Shown here one piece after another: positions 48,301 through 52,379 of a DNA stretch of 64,000 bases. Below the pieces are notes generated by a model. It saw only the letters and a list, made by a program, of their open reading frames with translations, was not told the DNA's origin and made no database searches. Each line of letters begins with the position of its first letter. Within the stretch, counting starts at the first letter, position 1. Location of the stretch: positions 1 to 64,000 of the forward strand of contig JAHDGF010000009.1 in assembly GCA_020627785.1 (NCBI GenBank), given 5' to 3'. The stretch comes from Saprospiraceae bacterium (GTDB lineage: Bacteria > Bacteroidota > Bacteroidia > Chitinophagales > Saprospiraceae). The translations under genes and the position numbers were made by a program.

Positions 48301-49283
48301 ATGTCCTAGGCTTACAAGAGTTTGAAAGTCCTTATCAATTAATTGCCGCGGACATTAATGGAGATGAGCGTGTTTCATCTTTAGATATTGTGACGCTGCG
48401 TAAATTAATATTGGGTGTTCACGAGACCTTCCCAGATAATGAAAGTTGGCGATTCGTCGATGGAGAGGCTGTCTTGTTTATGGATAATGTTTGGCCTTTT
48501 GACGAGGATATAAAGTTATTTGATGTTGATCACAGCGAGATGCAGAATGATTTTGTAGGAGTGAAGATAGGGGATGTCAACTTTACAGCGACGCCTAATT
48601 TATTGAGAGCAGTTTCAGAGGTTAGGGGAGATGACAAAGTGAATTGGTCATTTAACAATAAGGACTTTGGAGTCGGTCAAGAACTGGTAGTTGAATTAAC
48701 GGCCGCTACTCCGATTGAGTTGGAAGGATTCCAATTTACTTTAGAGCACACAGGATTGAAGTTAACGAAGCTTACGGTTGAAGGAGCATATTGGGAAGAT
48801 GATTATTTCGCTTCCGCAAATGAATTAACAAGCGTAAGTTGGAATGATCCTGAACTAAAGCCATGGAATCCAGAAGCTAAGCTGCAATTTCATTTCATTG
48901 CAGAGATTGATGGTTCACTGGAAGATGTCTTAGATTTAAATTCGAAAATCACATTTGCGGAAGCGTATAACCCATACGGGCAAGAGGTGATAGGTAATGG
49001 GCTCGAAATGTTTAAACCTGTATTTAAGCTGGCACAGAATAATCCTAATCCATTTATTGATAGGACTCAAATTGAATTCTCCATACCTTCTAAAGGAATG
49101 GTAGAATTTTTAGTTCATGACTCTAGTGGTAAGTTGCTGTTTAAGTCATTGTCAGAATATGAAGAGGGTAGGAACATTCTGATGTTATCAGGATCTGATT
49201 TAGGGATCTATAAAGGGATGACAACAGTGACCATGAAATACGGAATGGAATCACAATCTATTAAGATGATTCGCGTAGATTAA
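27321..49283 (+). CDS. Giant 7,320-residue HYR-repeat secreted protein, T9SS cargo
   Basis: One uninterrupted frame of 21,963 bases. Signal peptide at about 1-38 (SFLLLICFQAYSHG). A first HYR-like module (CPSDITSEVNTTDCEAN) and then a DUF2341-like segment at about 378-445 (DYPLKARVNFEN, ALKAGESNEFKFQYG). An SprB-like repeat at about 677-751 (GPYDFIWSNGATTEDL). From about 830 to 5,500 it is an array of ~88-residue HYR or HYR-like modules with the core TATDDCGNTSTC, grouped in super-units of ~700 residues. Later come a lamin-tail-like insert (about 5517-5677), a P-domain (5690-5836), more Cys-rich modules, a type-3-like DTDGDGVPD loop, a carboxypeptidase-regulatory/dockerin-like part (6919-7035), a cohesin-like stretch and a T9SS type A signal (NNPNPFIDRTQIEFSI). 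Probably a cell-surface or released adhesin; inferred. Confidence 0.9.
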   Translation: MNLIKRILKQSYVFSCVKRRVCISISFLLLICFQAYSHGTQVGYCITTSGAIRVYIEHWHGDISPAAVTNALVVINVTDSSTGMTTTSMSIPNGVVWNTAVGSLPDCKGPMNVVSSCPGRANVYNDWVYWDFLPPSCFVNLEIEVAEVVGSDSWYFDEACTELYPVTFVDSFIDCVPPNITCPSDITSEVNTTDCEANLTGLEPEILFDDCTALEDIILTYDITGATTRSGSGPADGIFEKGVSRVTYSAEDESGKISMCSFLVTIEDTTRPAITCPSSLNLSCDDPAYATLISDWLDSVTASDFCGILDITNDYDPDGFVFTTPEDPTKYISPSTSISTGSYALSHLVSKNLFVIDNKCEHEISFQIEEVSGQNIFDYPLKARVNFENLLKYDHQFMITDSDDRIVPFIVDRQEEEYLDIWMKIPALKAGESNEFKFQYGSCESISYNFEDIFSEENTPENAIRYQKTPKIEGALISTKPFYAKPEPSISEQGGARMMDCNCTVTQGTQSFPINAIKNAEDDVSFFSYGTPNGASANTGLEMNDAVVLFLYENTLTGEISLFILIDDAGGGNGGAGSVDFFCLPTTATLDFSDDPGEISGIFPTVTANWRWANCCTDGALIGNMECGSTFDFYPDFTSGINDIKWASGTLAAPTFTSFGSLEEPVRITCGMSMPSCCPNANTVTSTNASCPSSTDGSVDVVPDASGGPYDFIWSNGATTEDLNDIAAGDYTVTITDALDCEQIIDVTVEVENEPTLVCPAIITIDYEGDMATVELDDLMYTINYDCPDDVKVDCVGCGEFDCDDQNTSTNVTITGTDEVGNSDACTISVFLRNSSPEITCPVDLNIDCLEEDKEGLINDWLTTVSSSADDLQSISNDYDEDGFTLVTLIDEDDLMGSQSGKQSIHSPQDFYFVVGAKLPPPPVPMKGSQVVTFTATDVCGNTSTCTASIIITDSTPPEITCPTDLTIECGQANNDAIIQLWLESVSATDSCSDEVTITNNFVDTFTGGCGDTGTRTVTFTADDGCGNTSSCTATITMEDSLAPEFLMKPQDSNGECINSLGATGLRNAWLSSNGGGMAVDDCDANVTWTTTLESRTEECGYTWSETYVFTITDDCGNSATAAATFTVEDTDPPTLNVPADRTVNCATNNETTLENQLNLATAVDDCTLNADIDIEYQLYNTINGCGNSSTRIYLFRATDECGNQTTDFYSFTIQDIVDPTWVDLPGTLVLECGDEDNPVLIEAWLEDVEDAMTDACGGEVFLTHNWDGNLNEGCNQNTTITFTVEDECGNSRTLNRVIAVRDTEVPIFLNCPTDMTVNVDIDVCEANVVFSTPIAHDNCTEPLVVTQTIGLVSGSPFPVGNTLIRFETSDECNRRALCQFTITVVDTDTPSLDCPSNVEACTAAGACTWTADDSVLFIGVDNCGIRTTQYSIEGATELSRRSGTAEGRPFNIGTSTVCYYVTDTEGNETSCCFDVIVSDCEDPSITCPEDITVECDAAGNAADLAAWIAMVSGADNCDIDEIISNPYNNISDCGESETIIYEFQAIDEAGNVTTCFSSFTIEDTTVPVIETGASDGVSNCDEADSDLLDWLNSNGGAEASDICGDITWTNDFGDGASTGCSGVTSLSVVFTATDACGNTSTTSADFNVDDNIEPEITCPENITLSCGNPANDAIIDLWVLSATATDNCTNPVITSTYPDEYSPDCAGAGIYEISFTAEDDCGNTSECVATISIEDEIPPSFIMKPQTLIVECDGDGNNGEIKAWLTDNGNAMAEDDCDSDLTWDFEELSSTTDCGETTDYIFTFIVTDACGNSSTANGMVQIEDTVGPIITAPDDLTIACDGADPSASVDAWIATATATDLCGDVTIAAELYNSISGCGETYSETYLFVATDDCGNQTTEIATIVIEDSTPPTLTCPDDLTIECGALENATIITAWLNEVTAADNCGNVTFSNNYTGLLPANCGGSITITFTGVDDCGNTNTCAADIIMQDVTIPDFVNCPEDITINVDTDECGSNPIFSTPIAVDNCDVTVTQTAGPASGTSFPLGESTVEFTATDACGNTNTCEFTITVVDSDVPLILCPSTTIEVCADEGTCLWTSTDIGPSLGLENCPDYSISYSVTGVSSGTGADDASGTIFNIGTSTVCYTVEDSSGNTSSCCFNIIVSDCEAPVINCPADLTVECAETSSTPGSSGILRWNHNSAGGTSYAAENAIPSVVSSANDINFGMGLTLLDGSANPTTIPNGTNYEHVLTGVTTNTFAAAKAADDYVETCFTTGAAGTLTQIQQGIVPTAWGGSAAGSFKVAAEISSDGFTTNTLLYSNAQISDPNATGNYALYQESLAFPLVAGQTYKIRYYLYDEQNNANLADGTPLPDNTVAFDDLELTIQEGPMLTGNGAQLQDWLASVTATDNCEDSPIISNILFNDISSCGNSQIWVYEFTAIDYYGNSTVCQATFTIEDNTPPNIDVFASNLTVECDESSSDDLLGWLNNAGGASATDICGGVQWSNNYTSSLTDGCGDTGEVFVVFVATDDCGNTATTSASFRVEDTVAPEINCPLPIILECGDLANDAIIANWLTTVSGEDECGNVSFTNNYPSGFVPTCGDAGVYTVTFTAIDDCGNTNTCTSEIILLDRLNPVFDVQPDDLVIECASDDYASLYSAWLASNGNGIASDLCGEITWLIESQDELGGCGENSNIPHLFTVTDACGNSSTAIANVITEDTTSPELTLPTDLVVECDGAGNIAEKNAWLETVSATDLCGEITTAFVLENSISACGDSNTEVYLFIATDECGNESTGLASFTIEDTVSPEIICPEDLMLECGAAGNDLEIVAWLSSAEGSDICGSVRVVNNYTGLIPEDCDGSLEITFTAVDDCGNTTSCTAMILMDDTTEPSFINCPPEDLTINVDIDECGANPIFSTPIAEDNCMVTVTQTAGPISGSEFELGTNAVEFTATDGCGNTALCQFNIIVVDSDEPTILCPSSTVQACVDLGSCSWTSVDIAPSLGVENCPDYTIDYTITGATVSDGTDDASGEVFELGSSMVCYTITDSSGNNSVCCFNVMVTDCENPSISCSDELNVACGMEDVEAWQESIAATITDNCSAAEDMSIDITLITDFSSCGNTFEQSYLFTVTDEAGNMATCIATYETDDEVNPVIDVDAQDLTLECDGSSQSVALQAWLNNNGGAVATDVCSEPVTWSNNFTGGTIESCDPTGGVEVIFTATDDCGNTSTTSAIFTIDDTTAPELFCPSNITLECSDEVNEAIIESWLTDVSAIDACESSLAVTNNYADVFVDACGETGVYTITFTVTDACANVSTCDRTITLVDTTNPTIEIEAQDLTLECADADNAVLIETWENTQGGAVASDACSDEALIWEIIEEIEISGCGDLTTTLYVFEVTDNCGNTNTTSASIIVEDTTPPVLILPEDQVEECGAIVVDLVTWQGEAMASDLCGEVTIDVILWNTISGCGGTETEIYLFTATDECGNETTGLANYETEDSISPEITCPEDLALTCGNENNDQLIAAWLKMAVSTDVNDCSETTISYSMPGGLPMPLDCADGEGIDVTFTATDACGNTSTCVATITMDDEEAPYFSNCPTNLTVNVDVDLCESNVVYSTPIALDNCDGMVTVTLEEGPASGTAFELGTTTVTFLATDHCGNTSTCSFDITVIDSDVPSIDCPSNQVVVCADEGTCTWVSDEQTDPLFNDNCPGLELRYEIEGATTANGDETVAGDGIVFNLGSSIVTYIIKDPAGNESSCSFVVVVEDCENPTISCSDELNVACGMEDVEAWQESIAATITDNCSAAEDMSIDITLITDFSSCGNTFEQTYLFRVTDEAGNTATCIATYETDDEVNPVIDIEAENLTLECDGSTQSTALQAWLNNNGGAEASDDCSGPVVWSNNLIDDLITSCGPNGSIEVIFTATDDCGNASTTSATFTIEDTTAPEIICPDNITLECSDPINESIITSWLTDVSSVDACQSSIVVENNYADIFSDACGLTGTYTVTFTATDDCGNVSTCDRTITLIDTTKPTITAEATDFILECTDSDLDLNIEAFETGFAGADATDQCSDEDLIWEIQSQINFTECGTTFRTLYVFRVIDNCGNYSTTSASIIVEDRTAPELTVPEEQIVECGDIDVVLVDWIEEATATDACGEVSIDAILWNTTSGCGGSEEQTYLFTATDECGNETTGLSKYIIEDTTSPEIICPGDLPLICGNENNDQIIAAWLASATSQDAFDCSDTEVTYSMPGGQPNPLDCAASEGIEVTFTATDACGNTSICTATITMDDGEAPYFSNCPTNLTVNVDVDLCETNVVYSTPVALDNCDEDVNVSLIEGPASGTAFELGTTTVTFLATDDCGNTSTCSFDITVIDSDVPSVSCPSNEVIVCTDENTCTWLSDDRTDPLFNDNCDGLELSYEITGATNEVSAAAGVNTIQEDGIVFNLGTSFITYTITDPTGNVSSCSFRVIVEDCQNPEITCSDLLDIACGAEDVMAWQESIASTITDNCSDLSDLMVDVRLITDFSSCGNTFEQTYLFRVTDEAGNTATCIATYETDDDVAPVIEVEAENLTLECNGGNQSTALQAWLNNNAGAEASDACSGPVIWSNDFIGDLNNTCGTNGEVNVIFTATDDCGNTSTTMAVFTIEDTTSPILDCPENITLDCTGIINDAVIESWLSDVSSIDACEGALSVTNNYAEVFEDGCGETGVYTVTFSTEDACGNPSSCNRTITLVDNTAPRIERQPEDLILECDVSTNAATIATWENSYGGSLASDECSDEPLIWEILEEIEIFNCGLTGEVRYTFQVTDNCGNTSTTSASVITFDTTAPILNLPEAQVEECAQIEVTIEEWLAEVSATDDCGTVTITADLWDSSNDCGNNTTEVYLFIATDNCGNQTTGFSEYQTVDTTVPVITEAADDFIAECNGSSNAAEILAWLNSNGGAAAIDLCGNISWSNNYGDILSDCGTTGEVEVTFTATDDCGNSSTTSAIFEINDTTAPVWEILPQNLEIECDGTDDPMGQIIAWLNTAGGADVEDDCSFVVFTNNFENIDLECDQQGGVEVTFVASDACGNNSSATALLSITDDVPPVITTPAKEEIVECDGNGNLDELQAWLDNHGGAEAADACSASLTWNYTLMNTEGQCGNTLIQNYMFTATDACDNVSINTVAQFIIEDTTSPEIGGITNTVVECDGNGNDAELQAWLEDNGGLFATDDCSENFEWEYDLISFEENCGITNVSTYRFTVIDECGNSSFDEATFTIEDTSNPIIVGGEDMAMEECDEPPLGNFPDFDFWLDNNAGATASDNCGEIQWINNYNPANWVFTCGNTRYIDVLFTAIDDCGNLSTIEHRFGVGDVTPPEFTNCPRPPVIVNAPDQWCSAYANFELPTAEDNCGGLVVITRQDDTDLNSGDLFPVGTTILTYVAEDECGNTSYCELKIIVNDFHTEPTIECPDDIDAFTDTEICGNYIDNLAPSAIEENCPDNLSVIYEIVAENDQVVSAGVLDASGSYFPQGSNTVNYAAIDQPILLITEVIQNDLVTGVEITNFGPANLDISCLDIVREQPVTERHNVPNGTVLAPGDVYYHYFTNIPSGTSAGYYIEFVGRVIDGVSVNGYSGLNYDFNGSIFGEDFYRLYVWDHDGQVDFEVADPCLPGSFESLNPDLPIFPSNGTTVGLQEGEAGVSYCSSTVNIIDNIAPFCAEFDTSFYKINAPVEILDGCTQIHFTVDDDMSVGDVHLMDLSFSFTNIEDLIASLTSPTGTSVTLFAGSCTGSSSVSVSFDDDAGTQMGSVLCDPPGGGQMYAPMESFKTFFNESAQGTWMLEIEDKGIDEGFVFEATLEILTLVPFTQEDMVLEVEEGECGANYTWQHPMFSDNCCFGGMTFESESPDGAEPPLAFGDFAQGSFTGGMFGVGTTTIIYTSTDQFGNESICSFDVTVVDNIAPVFAPADCEDRYFQLSSSNCAIPMSALELDLNSLRDNCGDITYTIAPDYPDGIPAGEHTFTVVMTDAAGNTAECEFDVLVEFAGGAESGDAIVCVGNVNLGLGPDCMAEITPEMVLADPESYGCTEDFCVTLTDQFGNEIGTSEEGTNIVTEDHIGQQIVVEICIDCEDSNCCWAYMTVENKLIPEVICPPDIEISCNQTFDTSITGMPEVQTCEQEIYFNYDDELIDMGMCEDPAAMIIRTWFITDESNNTITCEQTITIMDFNLEDVVIPDDVILTDTYTCDEIAADPSLTHPDETGYPLIGGVPIWNTGDGLCSHFWNYDDLILNNCEGSYEILRRWVIHDMCEDQEHLENPIERYQFIKVFDDIPPVFENCPGDVTINAGTINCEADIYLNEFMPTIFDECGAVQELFVTVNPGTVYETAEGSGEYYLTNLVPGEHRVKIRARDQCSNSSTCEFNIYVEDLQEPNAICEGNIVVSLSNTGNSKLYAEVLDDGSFDYCTDVDFQIYRLESYCYDEMDLEPGPYITLCCEDVDQGPFMVALRVWDDADYDGEFGTLGDHYTECMVQVTVQDKSIPELQCPPDVTLQCGQDFTNLDLTGNPAVGFVCNTIEAEYIDDLTHLEECNVGYVIRKWTVPTVTGDVQCDQIITIFAPDVFTESDIIWAADWEGDCNDSQPDGRPQFIGEGVCDQLGVSLESDTFQFVEDACFKIINHWTVRNWCKDEEYTDTQVIKIIDDSPPIIQVNDADFVAIGNNCESTINLSAAADDSGSSCPSESICWNIYVDLDDDGTDDYQFSGLVITTDTDFDDTDGDGVPDVYVGKTSPGEMVEISIPEAISVSTDLHKVTWTAIDGCGNSASSISYFEVQDSKPPTAACLNLSTGVMVNGEVTLWACDFDASSSDNCTAIDDLLFGFTDLDPTLDPTFNPISGCTSKTFTCDDYNASNNGVVSVDIYVWDEFGNFSICQAQLTLIDQTNSCDGNFAPMIAGRIGTAQGEGITAAEVSLDVIGGDPMGDLMTDELGSYSFEDILLGDSYKLEVAKDTLDKNGVSTLDIIQIQKYVLGLQEFESPYQLIAADINGDERVSSLDIVTLRKLILGVHETFPDNESWRFVDGEAVLFMDNVWPFDEDIKLFDVDHSEMQNDFVGVKIGDVNFTATPNLLRAVSEVRGDDKVNWSFNNKDFGVGQELVVELTAATPIELEGFQFTLEHTGLKLTKLTVEGAYWEDDYFASANELTSVSWNDPELKPWNPEAKLQFHFIAEIDGSLEDVLDLNSKITFAEAYNPYGQEVIGNGLEMFKPVFKLAQNNPNPFIDRTQIEFSIPSKGMVEFLVHDSSGKLLFKSLSEYEEGRNILMLSGSDLGIYKGMTTVTMKYGMESQSIKMIRVD
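29829..43100 (+). repeat. Hierarchical HYR super-repeat array
   Basis: The boundary motif Asp-Cys-Glu/Gln that closes one super-unit and opens the next occurs with its Asp codon at 31758, 33819, 36507, 38610 and 40725. The spacings are 687, 896, 701 and 705 codons. Each unit runs through eight module types in the same order. Types 1-6 carry an ECD/ECG...W motif; types 7 and 8 are classic HYR modules (NVDxDxC...STPIAxDNC, then CPSN...GTCxW). After about 41.8 kb the order breaks down into repeated type-2/4 modules. Confidence 0.8.
33878..34495 (+). other. ~195-residue domain inserted inside an HYR-like module
   Basis: In the second full super-unit the first module begins CPADLTVECAETSS as usual. 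About 195 beta-rich residues then interrupt it (GILRWNHNSAGGTSYA, GSFKVAAEISSDGF, QTYKIRYYLYDEQNN, VAFDDLELTIQ). The module resumes at LQDWLASVTATDNCE. The super-unit is longer than its neighbours by just this amount (896 against about 701 codons). Confidence 0.75.
43872..44352 (+). other. Lamin-tail-like domain inserted in an HYR module
   Basis: The HYR ending NTVNYAAIDQ is interrupted by LLITEVIQNDLVTGVEITNF and LDISCLDIVRE, features of the LTD (lamin tail) fold common in secreted bacterial proteins. The HYR strand then resumes as SYCSSTVNIIDNIAP. Confidence 0.6.
44395..44828 (+). other. P-domain (proprotein-convertase P-like) in the giant protein
   Basis: The segment shows the P-domain pattern: LSFSFTNIEDLIASLTSPTG, then a Phe-Asp-Asp-Asp-Ala loop (VSFDDDAG), a PMESFKTFFNESAQGTWML block and a closing DEGFVFEATLEI strand. 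P-domains are frequent near the C-termini of T9SS cargo. It sits between HYR-like modules. Confidence 0.75.
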
Positions 49284-49307
49284 TTTAATTGAACTATACT
49301 AATGAAG

Positions 49308-49348
49308 AAGAACCATGTTGACTTAATTGTTGACATGGTTCTTTGTTT
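49308..49348 (+). terminator. Terminator after the giant gene
   Basis: AAGAACCATGT (49308-49318) pairs with ACATGGTTCTT (49333-49343) around a 14-base loop, followed by TTGTTTT. It begins 25 bases after the stop codon. Confidence 0.75.
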
Positions 49349-49456
49349 TGATGTCAATCGTTGGTCATATTCATGTTAAGGATGTTCATAAATATCATCC
49401 TTGGATTAATTCTATTATCAGGTCTGATAATCAGTAGTTCTAATCAAATGAATATC

Positions 49457-50365
49457 ATGAAAGCTAGCCATTATTTATTTATCGTATTTATTTTTCAAAT
49501 CATAAATACAGGTTGCAACCGACCTGAAGAAGGGATAGATCCTGTCTTTATAGAATATGTTGATCTTTTTATAAAAGAAGCAGCCGACAGAGGACATACC
49601 TTTGAATATTCTGATGTAAGAGGCATCAGGTTTGATGATATAGAAGAAAGTTCAGTTAATGGTACATGTAACTTTGTGTCGCGAGATGTAGCCATTGATA
49701 GTGATAGATGGGAAGGAGCATCTGAGTCCTCTCGGACATCTACCATCTTTCATGAATTAGGACATTGCATCCTGGATAGACGTCATATAACTCCTTCATT
49801 TCCCAGTGGTATTTGTAAAAGTATGATGGCCGGTGGAGAAGATGCTGATTGCATCAAAGGTTTTAGACTTGGAAGTGTTTGGTACACTTATTATAATGAT
49901 GAACTTTTTGATACTGAAACTCCTACACCAGATTGGTACGTCACTGAAATCAATAAACCTATCCTTGAAACGCTAGTTGATACCTCAGTCACCTCAGGTA
50001 TACACGAGTTAGATATTACTCAGTTTGATCTAAGTCAAAATTTTGAACTCATAATTTCATTTTATAACTGGCAGCAAAATAACAATGTAATATTGAATCT
50101 AGGCGAGCAGCGATTTTCTATTTCAAATGACTTTATTATTCTTAAAAACGGATTCATTAAAAGAAATCCGGAATTAGAGGAAACAACAAAAGTTAGGTTT
50201 GTGCAGTATGATGGATTTGATTATTTCTTTGTAGACGATGAAATGTTTCACATGGATAATCTTGATTTAGATTTCACCAGTCTTAGTATGGGTGTTGAGC
50301 AACTCGATGAGTTGGAAGAAATTGAAATTGATATGGAGATTGAATTAAACTTATTGGGAAATTGA
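49457..50365 (+). CDS. Putative zinc metalloprotease lipoprotein (HExxH)
   Basis: From the ATG at 49457 the 302-residue protein begins with a lipoprotein signal (FIVFIFQIINTGC, Cys20); longer starts exist at 49448 and 49361. HELGHCILDRRH at residues 99-110 gives an HExxH zinc motif with a further His seven residues after the second His, one residue longer than the metzincin spacing. A Met-Met (SMMAGGED) follows about 20 residues later, like a Met-turn. The C-terminal 130 residues look like a LamG/jelly-roll beta domain (FELIISFYNWQQNNN, RFVQYDGFDYFFVDD). The lipid anchor and domains suggest an extracellular protease or a binding protein. Confidence 0.65.
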   Translation: MKASHYLFIVFIFQIINTGCNRPEEGIDPVFIEYVDLFIKEAADRGHTFEYSDVRGIRFDDIEESSVNGTCNFVSRDVAIDSDRWEGASESSRTSTIFHELGHCILDRRHITPSFPSGICKSMMAGGEDADCIKGFRLGSVWYTYYNDELFDTETPTPDWYVTEINKPILETLVDTSVTSGIHELDITQFDLSQNFELIISFYNWQQNNNVILNLGEQRFSISNDFIILKNGFIKRNPELEETTKVRFVQYDGFDYFFVDDEMFHMDNLDLDFTSLSMGVEQLDELEEIEIDMEIELNLLGN

Positions 50366-50383
50366 ATAATGATGCTGCTCCGA

Positions 50384-50403
50384 CGGTAGTATTACCCTTT
50401 TTT
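50384..50403 (+). terminator. Weak terminator between convergent genes
   Basis: GGTA-GTAT-TACC (50385-50396) followed by C and six T residues lies between the HExxH lipoprotein and the convergent TlpA-like gene. The stem is only four pairs, so support is weak. Confidence 0.3.
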
Positions 50404-50410
50404 GAATCCC

Positions 50411-51016
50411 TTATAAATTCACGGTAGAAAGCGCAGCATTAATTGACTTGGTTAATTTTTTTCTTATTCTTCTTGAAGCCCTGAAGTCTGTGAATCCTCC
50501 AGAAAAATAATCAATGATAACTCCATCTTGATCCAATATCAGCGTAGTGGGAAAACCAGATTTCATTTGAAATATATCAAAAATTAAATCAGGACGGTCT
50601 GCAATGATCTCAAACCCGAAAGTTCCTCTCTTGGTTATGAATCGATTAATCGTCTTTTCTTTATCTGTAGCTACTGAAATGAATCTGACCGGCTGACCTT
50701 GGAAATCTTGACTCACTTCTAAAAGCCCAGGCATTTCTGCGATACATGGTGGACAACTTGTAAACCAAAAATTCAAAACAGTAATCTCACCCAATAGATC
50801 ATCGGAAGTTATGGAATCGCCATTTATCTTCTGTGCTTTGAATTGTGGTGGCGTCAAACCAACATAACATTTGGGCTCATGTTTTATTCGATACCTTTCC
50901 TTTTTGAAATTTGCAGATTGGTAGCATTGTTCAATGGTTTCACTGTACGTACCATCTTGACTAGAAGCAATTAAGATTGAGCCTAGAATTATAAATATAG
51001 TGGTATAGAATTTCAT
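50411..51016 (-). CDS. TlpA-like periplasmic thioredoxin-fold protein
   Basis: The 201-residue protein has a signal peptide (IFIILGSILIASSQ). The AhpC/TSA-Redoxin/TlpA fold contains VLNFWFTSCPPCIAEMPGL with a CPPC active site at about residues 96-99, and the cis-Pro loop SGFPTTLILDQDG. Members reduce or oxidise disulfides of envelope proteins, for example in cytochrome c maturation, or sense redox stress. The partner is unknown. The Cys-rich giant protein nearby is a tempting but unsupported substrate. Confidence 0.88.
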   Translation of the reverse strand: MKFYTTIFIILGSILIASSQDGTYSETIEQCYQSANFKKERYRIKHEPKCYVGLTPPQFKAQKINGDSITSDDLLGEITVLNFWFTSCPPCIAEMPGLLEVSQDFQGQPVRFISVATDKEKTINRFITKRGTFGFEIIADRPDLIFDIFQMKSGFPTTLILDQDGVIIDYFSGGFTDFRASRRIRKKLTKSINAALSTVNL

Positions 51017-51110
51017 TTCTGTGTGAAGACCAATTTTCCTTCAAATTAATAATAACCAGCGACTCTCCGTATTTATTAACAATAACTTTTAGCTGTGCTT
51101 TAACGGTTCG

Positions 51111-51857
51111 TTACTTTATTTGGACCATTCTGAATCCTTCCCTAAGGTGGAAATCAGGTTTACTAACTTCAAAATCGTTCCAACTAATCCACCTCACCTT
51201 TTCTTCTTTCTTTTGTCTGTAGTATTCCGCTCGATGAACACCTATCAACATGCTCCCATTGTGAAGTATGTCTAGTTCTTTCAATACCTCTAGCTTTATT
51301 CTTCCTTCGACTGCGTATCCTTTCCGGGACCCTTTTATTTTAAAATCATCTGAGCTAAATTCAGGAAACTCCCATCCTTCCTCAAATTTGCGATACCCAT
51401 TAGACTTAAAGGATATAAATCGTTCGCAGGCATCCATTTCTATTCCATAATAAGTTGATAATGAATCATTACTTGCAAAAAATAGCTCAACGCGATCCGA
51501 TCCTTCGACTGCTTTGGTGTTCTCCTTGTTATCGTAGCAGATCACTTGAGAATCTTTCACCTTGAAATAGAAATTAAAATGGGTTGAATCACAAAAAGAC
51601 TTAAATGTAGTGGCAGGTACTTGAAGGGTGTCCCAAGGACTTATAAACTTCTCAAATGTTTTTGACTTGTTCCAAATGGCCTCTTTTGCCTTACCGTCAA
51701 TGGTAATACCAACCTCATGTCTTGGAATGACATAGGCTTTTGGCTGTAAACCTAGCAGCCAGAGTAGAAAGACGATGGCCATGGAAAGTTTGTTCACCTT
51801 CCTAAGATAAGTGTTAAGATTTAAGCAAACAATTAATTTTTGGAAGAATGTCCTCAC
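51111..51857 (-). CDS. CBM9-like (carbohydrate-binding family 9-type) protein
   Basis: The 248-residue protein has an N-terminal hydrophobic segment (about 25-42) and then a CBM9/DOMON-like fold. Visible parts are DGKAKEAIWNKSKTFEKF near the start, FYFKVKDSQV, then EGSDRVELFFAS and GWEFPEF...YAVEGRIKL, which is the typical strand order. A later in-frame ATG at 51782 would put the hydrophobic segment right at the N-terminus. It overlaps the upstream DUF2905 gene by four bases (ATGA type), so the two are translationally coupled. Binding to a sugar or use as a glycan-associated domain is inferred. Confidence 0.78.
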   Translation of the reverse strand: MRTFFQKLIVCLNLNTYLRKVNKLSMAIVFLLWLLGLQPKAYVIPRHEVGITIDGKAKEAIWNKSKTFEKFISPWDTLQVPATTFKSFCDSTHFNFYFKVKDSQVICYDNKENTKAVEGSDRVELFFASNDSLSTYYGIEMDACERFISFKSNGYRKFEEGWEFPEFSSDDFKIKGSRKGYAVEGRIKLEVLKELDILHNGSMLIGVHRAEYYRQKKEEKVRWISWNDFEVSKPDFHLREGFRMVQIK

Positions 51858-52123
51858 CGGAAAAAACGTAAAACCATATTTGCCGCAAGGCTAATCAATA
51901 TCATGGTGGTAATCGGAAAGTAGAATCCACCATTTTCCCTTTCTATTCTAATGTCTCCAGGGAGATTACCTACCCATTTAAAGGCATTCGGAAAAAAGTA
52001 TAAAATAACCCCAATCATTACGATCAGAATACCTATACCTATGATTAATTTTGATGAATTCAAGCGATTGGATGTGAAATAGAGAGAGGGAACAATGTCT
52101 TGCTCCCTCTCGCAAGTAGACAT
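51854..52123 (-). CDS. DUF2905 small membrane protein
   Basis: Two transmembrane helices flank the conserved loop LPGDIRIERENGGFYFP, diagnostic of DUF2905 (PF11146), with an FFR end. As read from the ATG the protein has 89 residues, 20 more than usual. A TTG at 52063 (RLNSSKLIIG) would give the usual length and may be the true start. The function of DUF2905 is unknown. It is coupled to the CBM9-like gene by the ATGA overlap. Confidence 0.82.
   Translation of the reverse strand: MSTCEREQDIVPSLYFTSNRLNSSKLIIGIGILIVMIGVILYFFPNAFKWVGNLPGDIRIERENGGFYFPITTMILISLAANMVLRFFR
52084..52111 (-). promoter_or_regulatory. Strong hairpin in the leader or 5' end of the DUF2905 gene
   Basis: GAGAGGGA (52084-52091) and TCCCTCTC (52104-52111) form a perfect 8-base stem with a 12-base loop. 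If translation starts at the TTG at 52063 this lies in the 5' leader; if at 52123 it lies in codons 5-14. It could influence initiation or act as an attenuator. Confidence 0.4.
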
Positions 52124-52379
52124 AATTTTGGTAATTATGCCTCACTTTAACTATTGCTTAAGAATATCAGCTAATGTAGATTCTTTTTGAGAAATATCAG
52201 AGCATAAAAGCCATTAATTTCAAAAAAATAGTGGATTTTTTTTGACCGATAAATTTGGGAATTTCGGCTTTAGCCCAATAAAATTAGGGTTTTCACCTAA
52301 GTAGGCCACTTATCACAGCTTTTTCACTTTTTACAATAAATTTCCGAGGAGTAGGGTATTTCCTACCGGATAATGACCT

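Noticed and set aside
27482-49000. Many frames of 60-150 codons on the minus strand and other plus frames within the giant gene
   Set aside because: They lie inside a continuous, domain-rich frame. Their lengths come from the repeated codon pattern of the HYR modules, and none has a start region, signal or family match.
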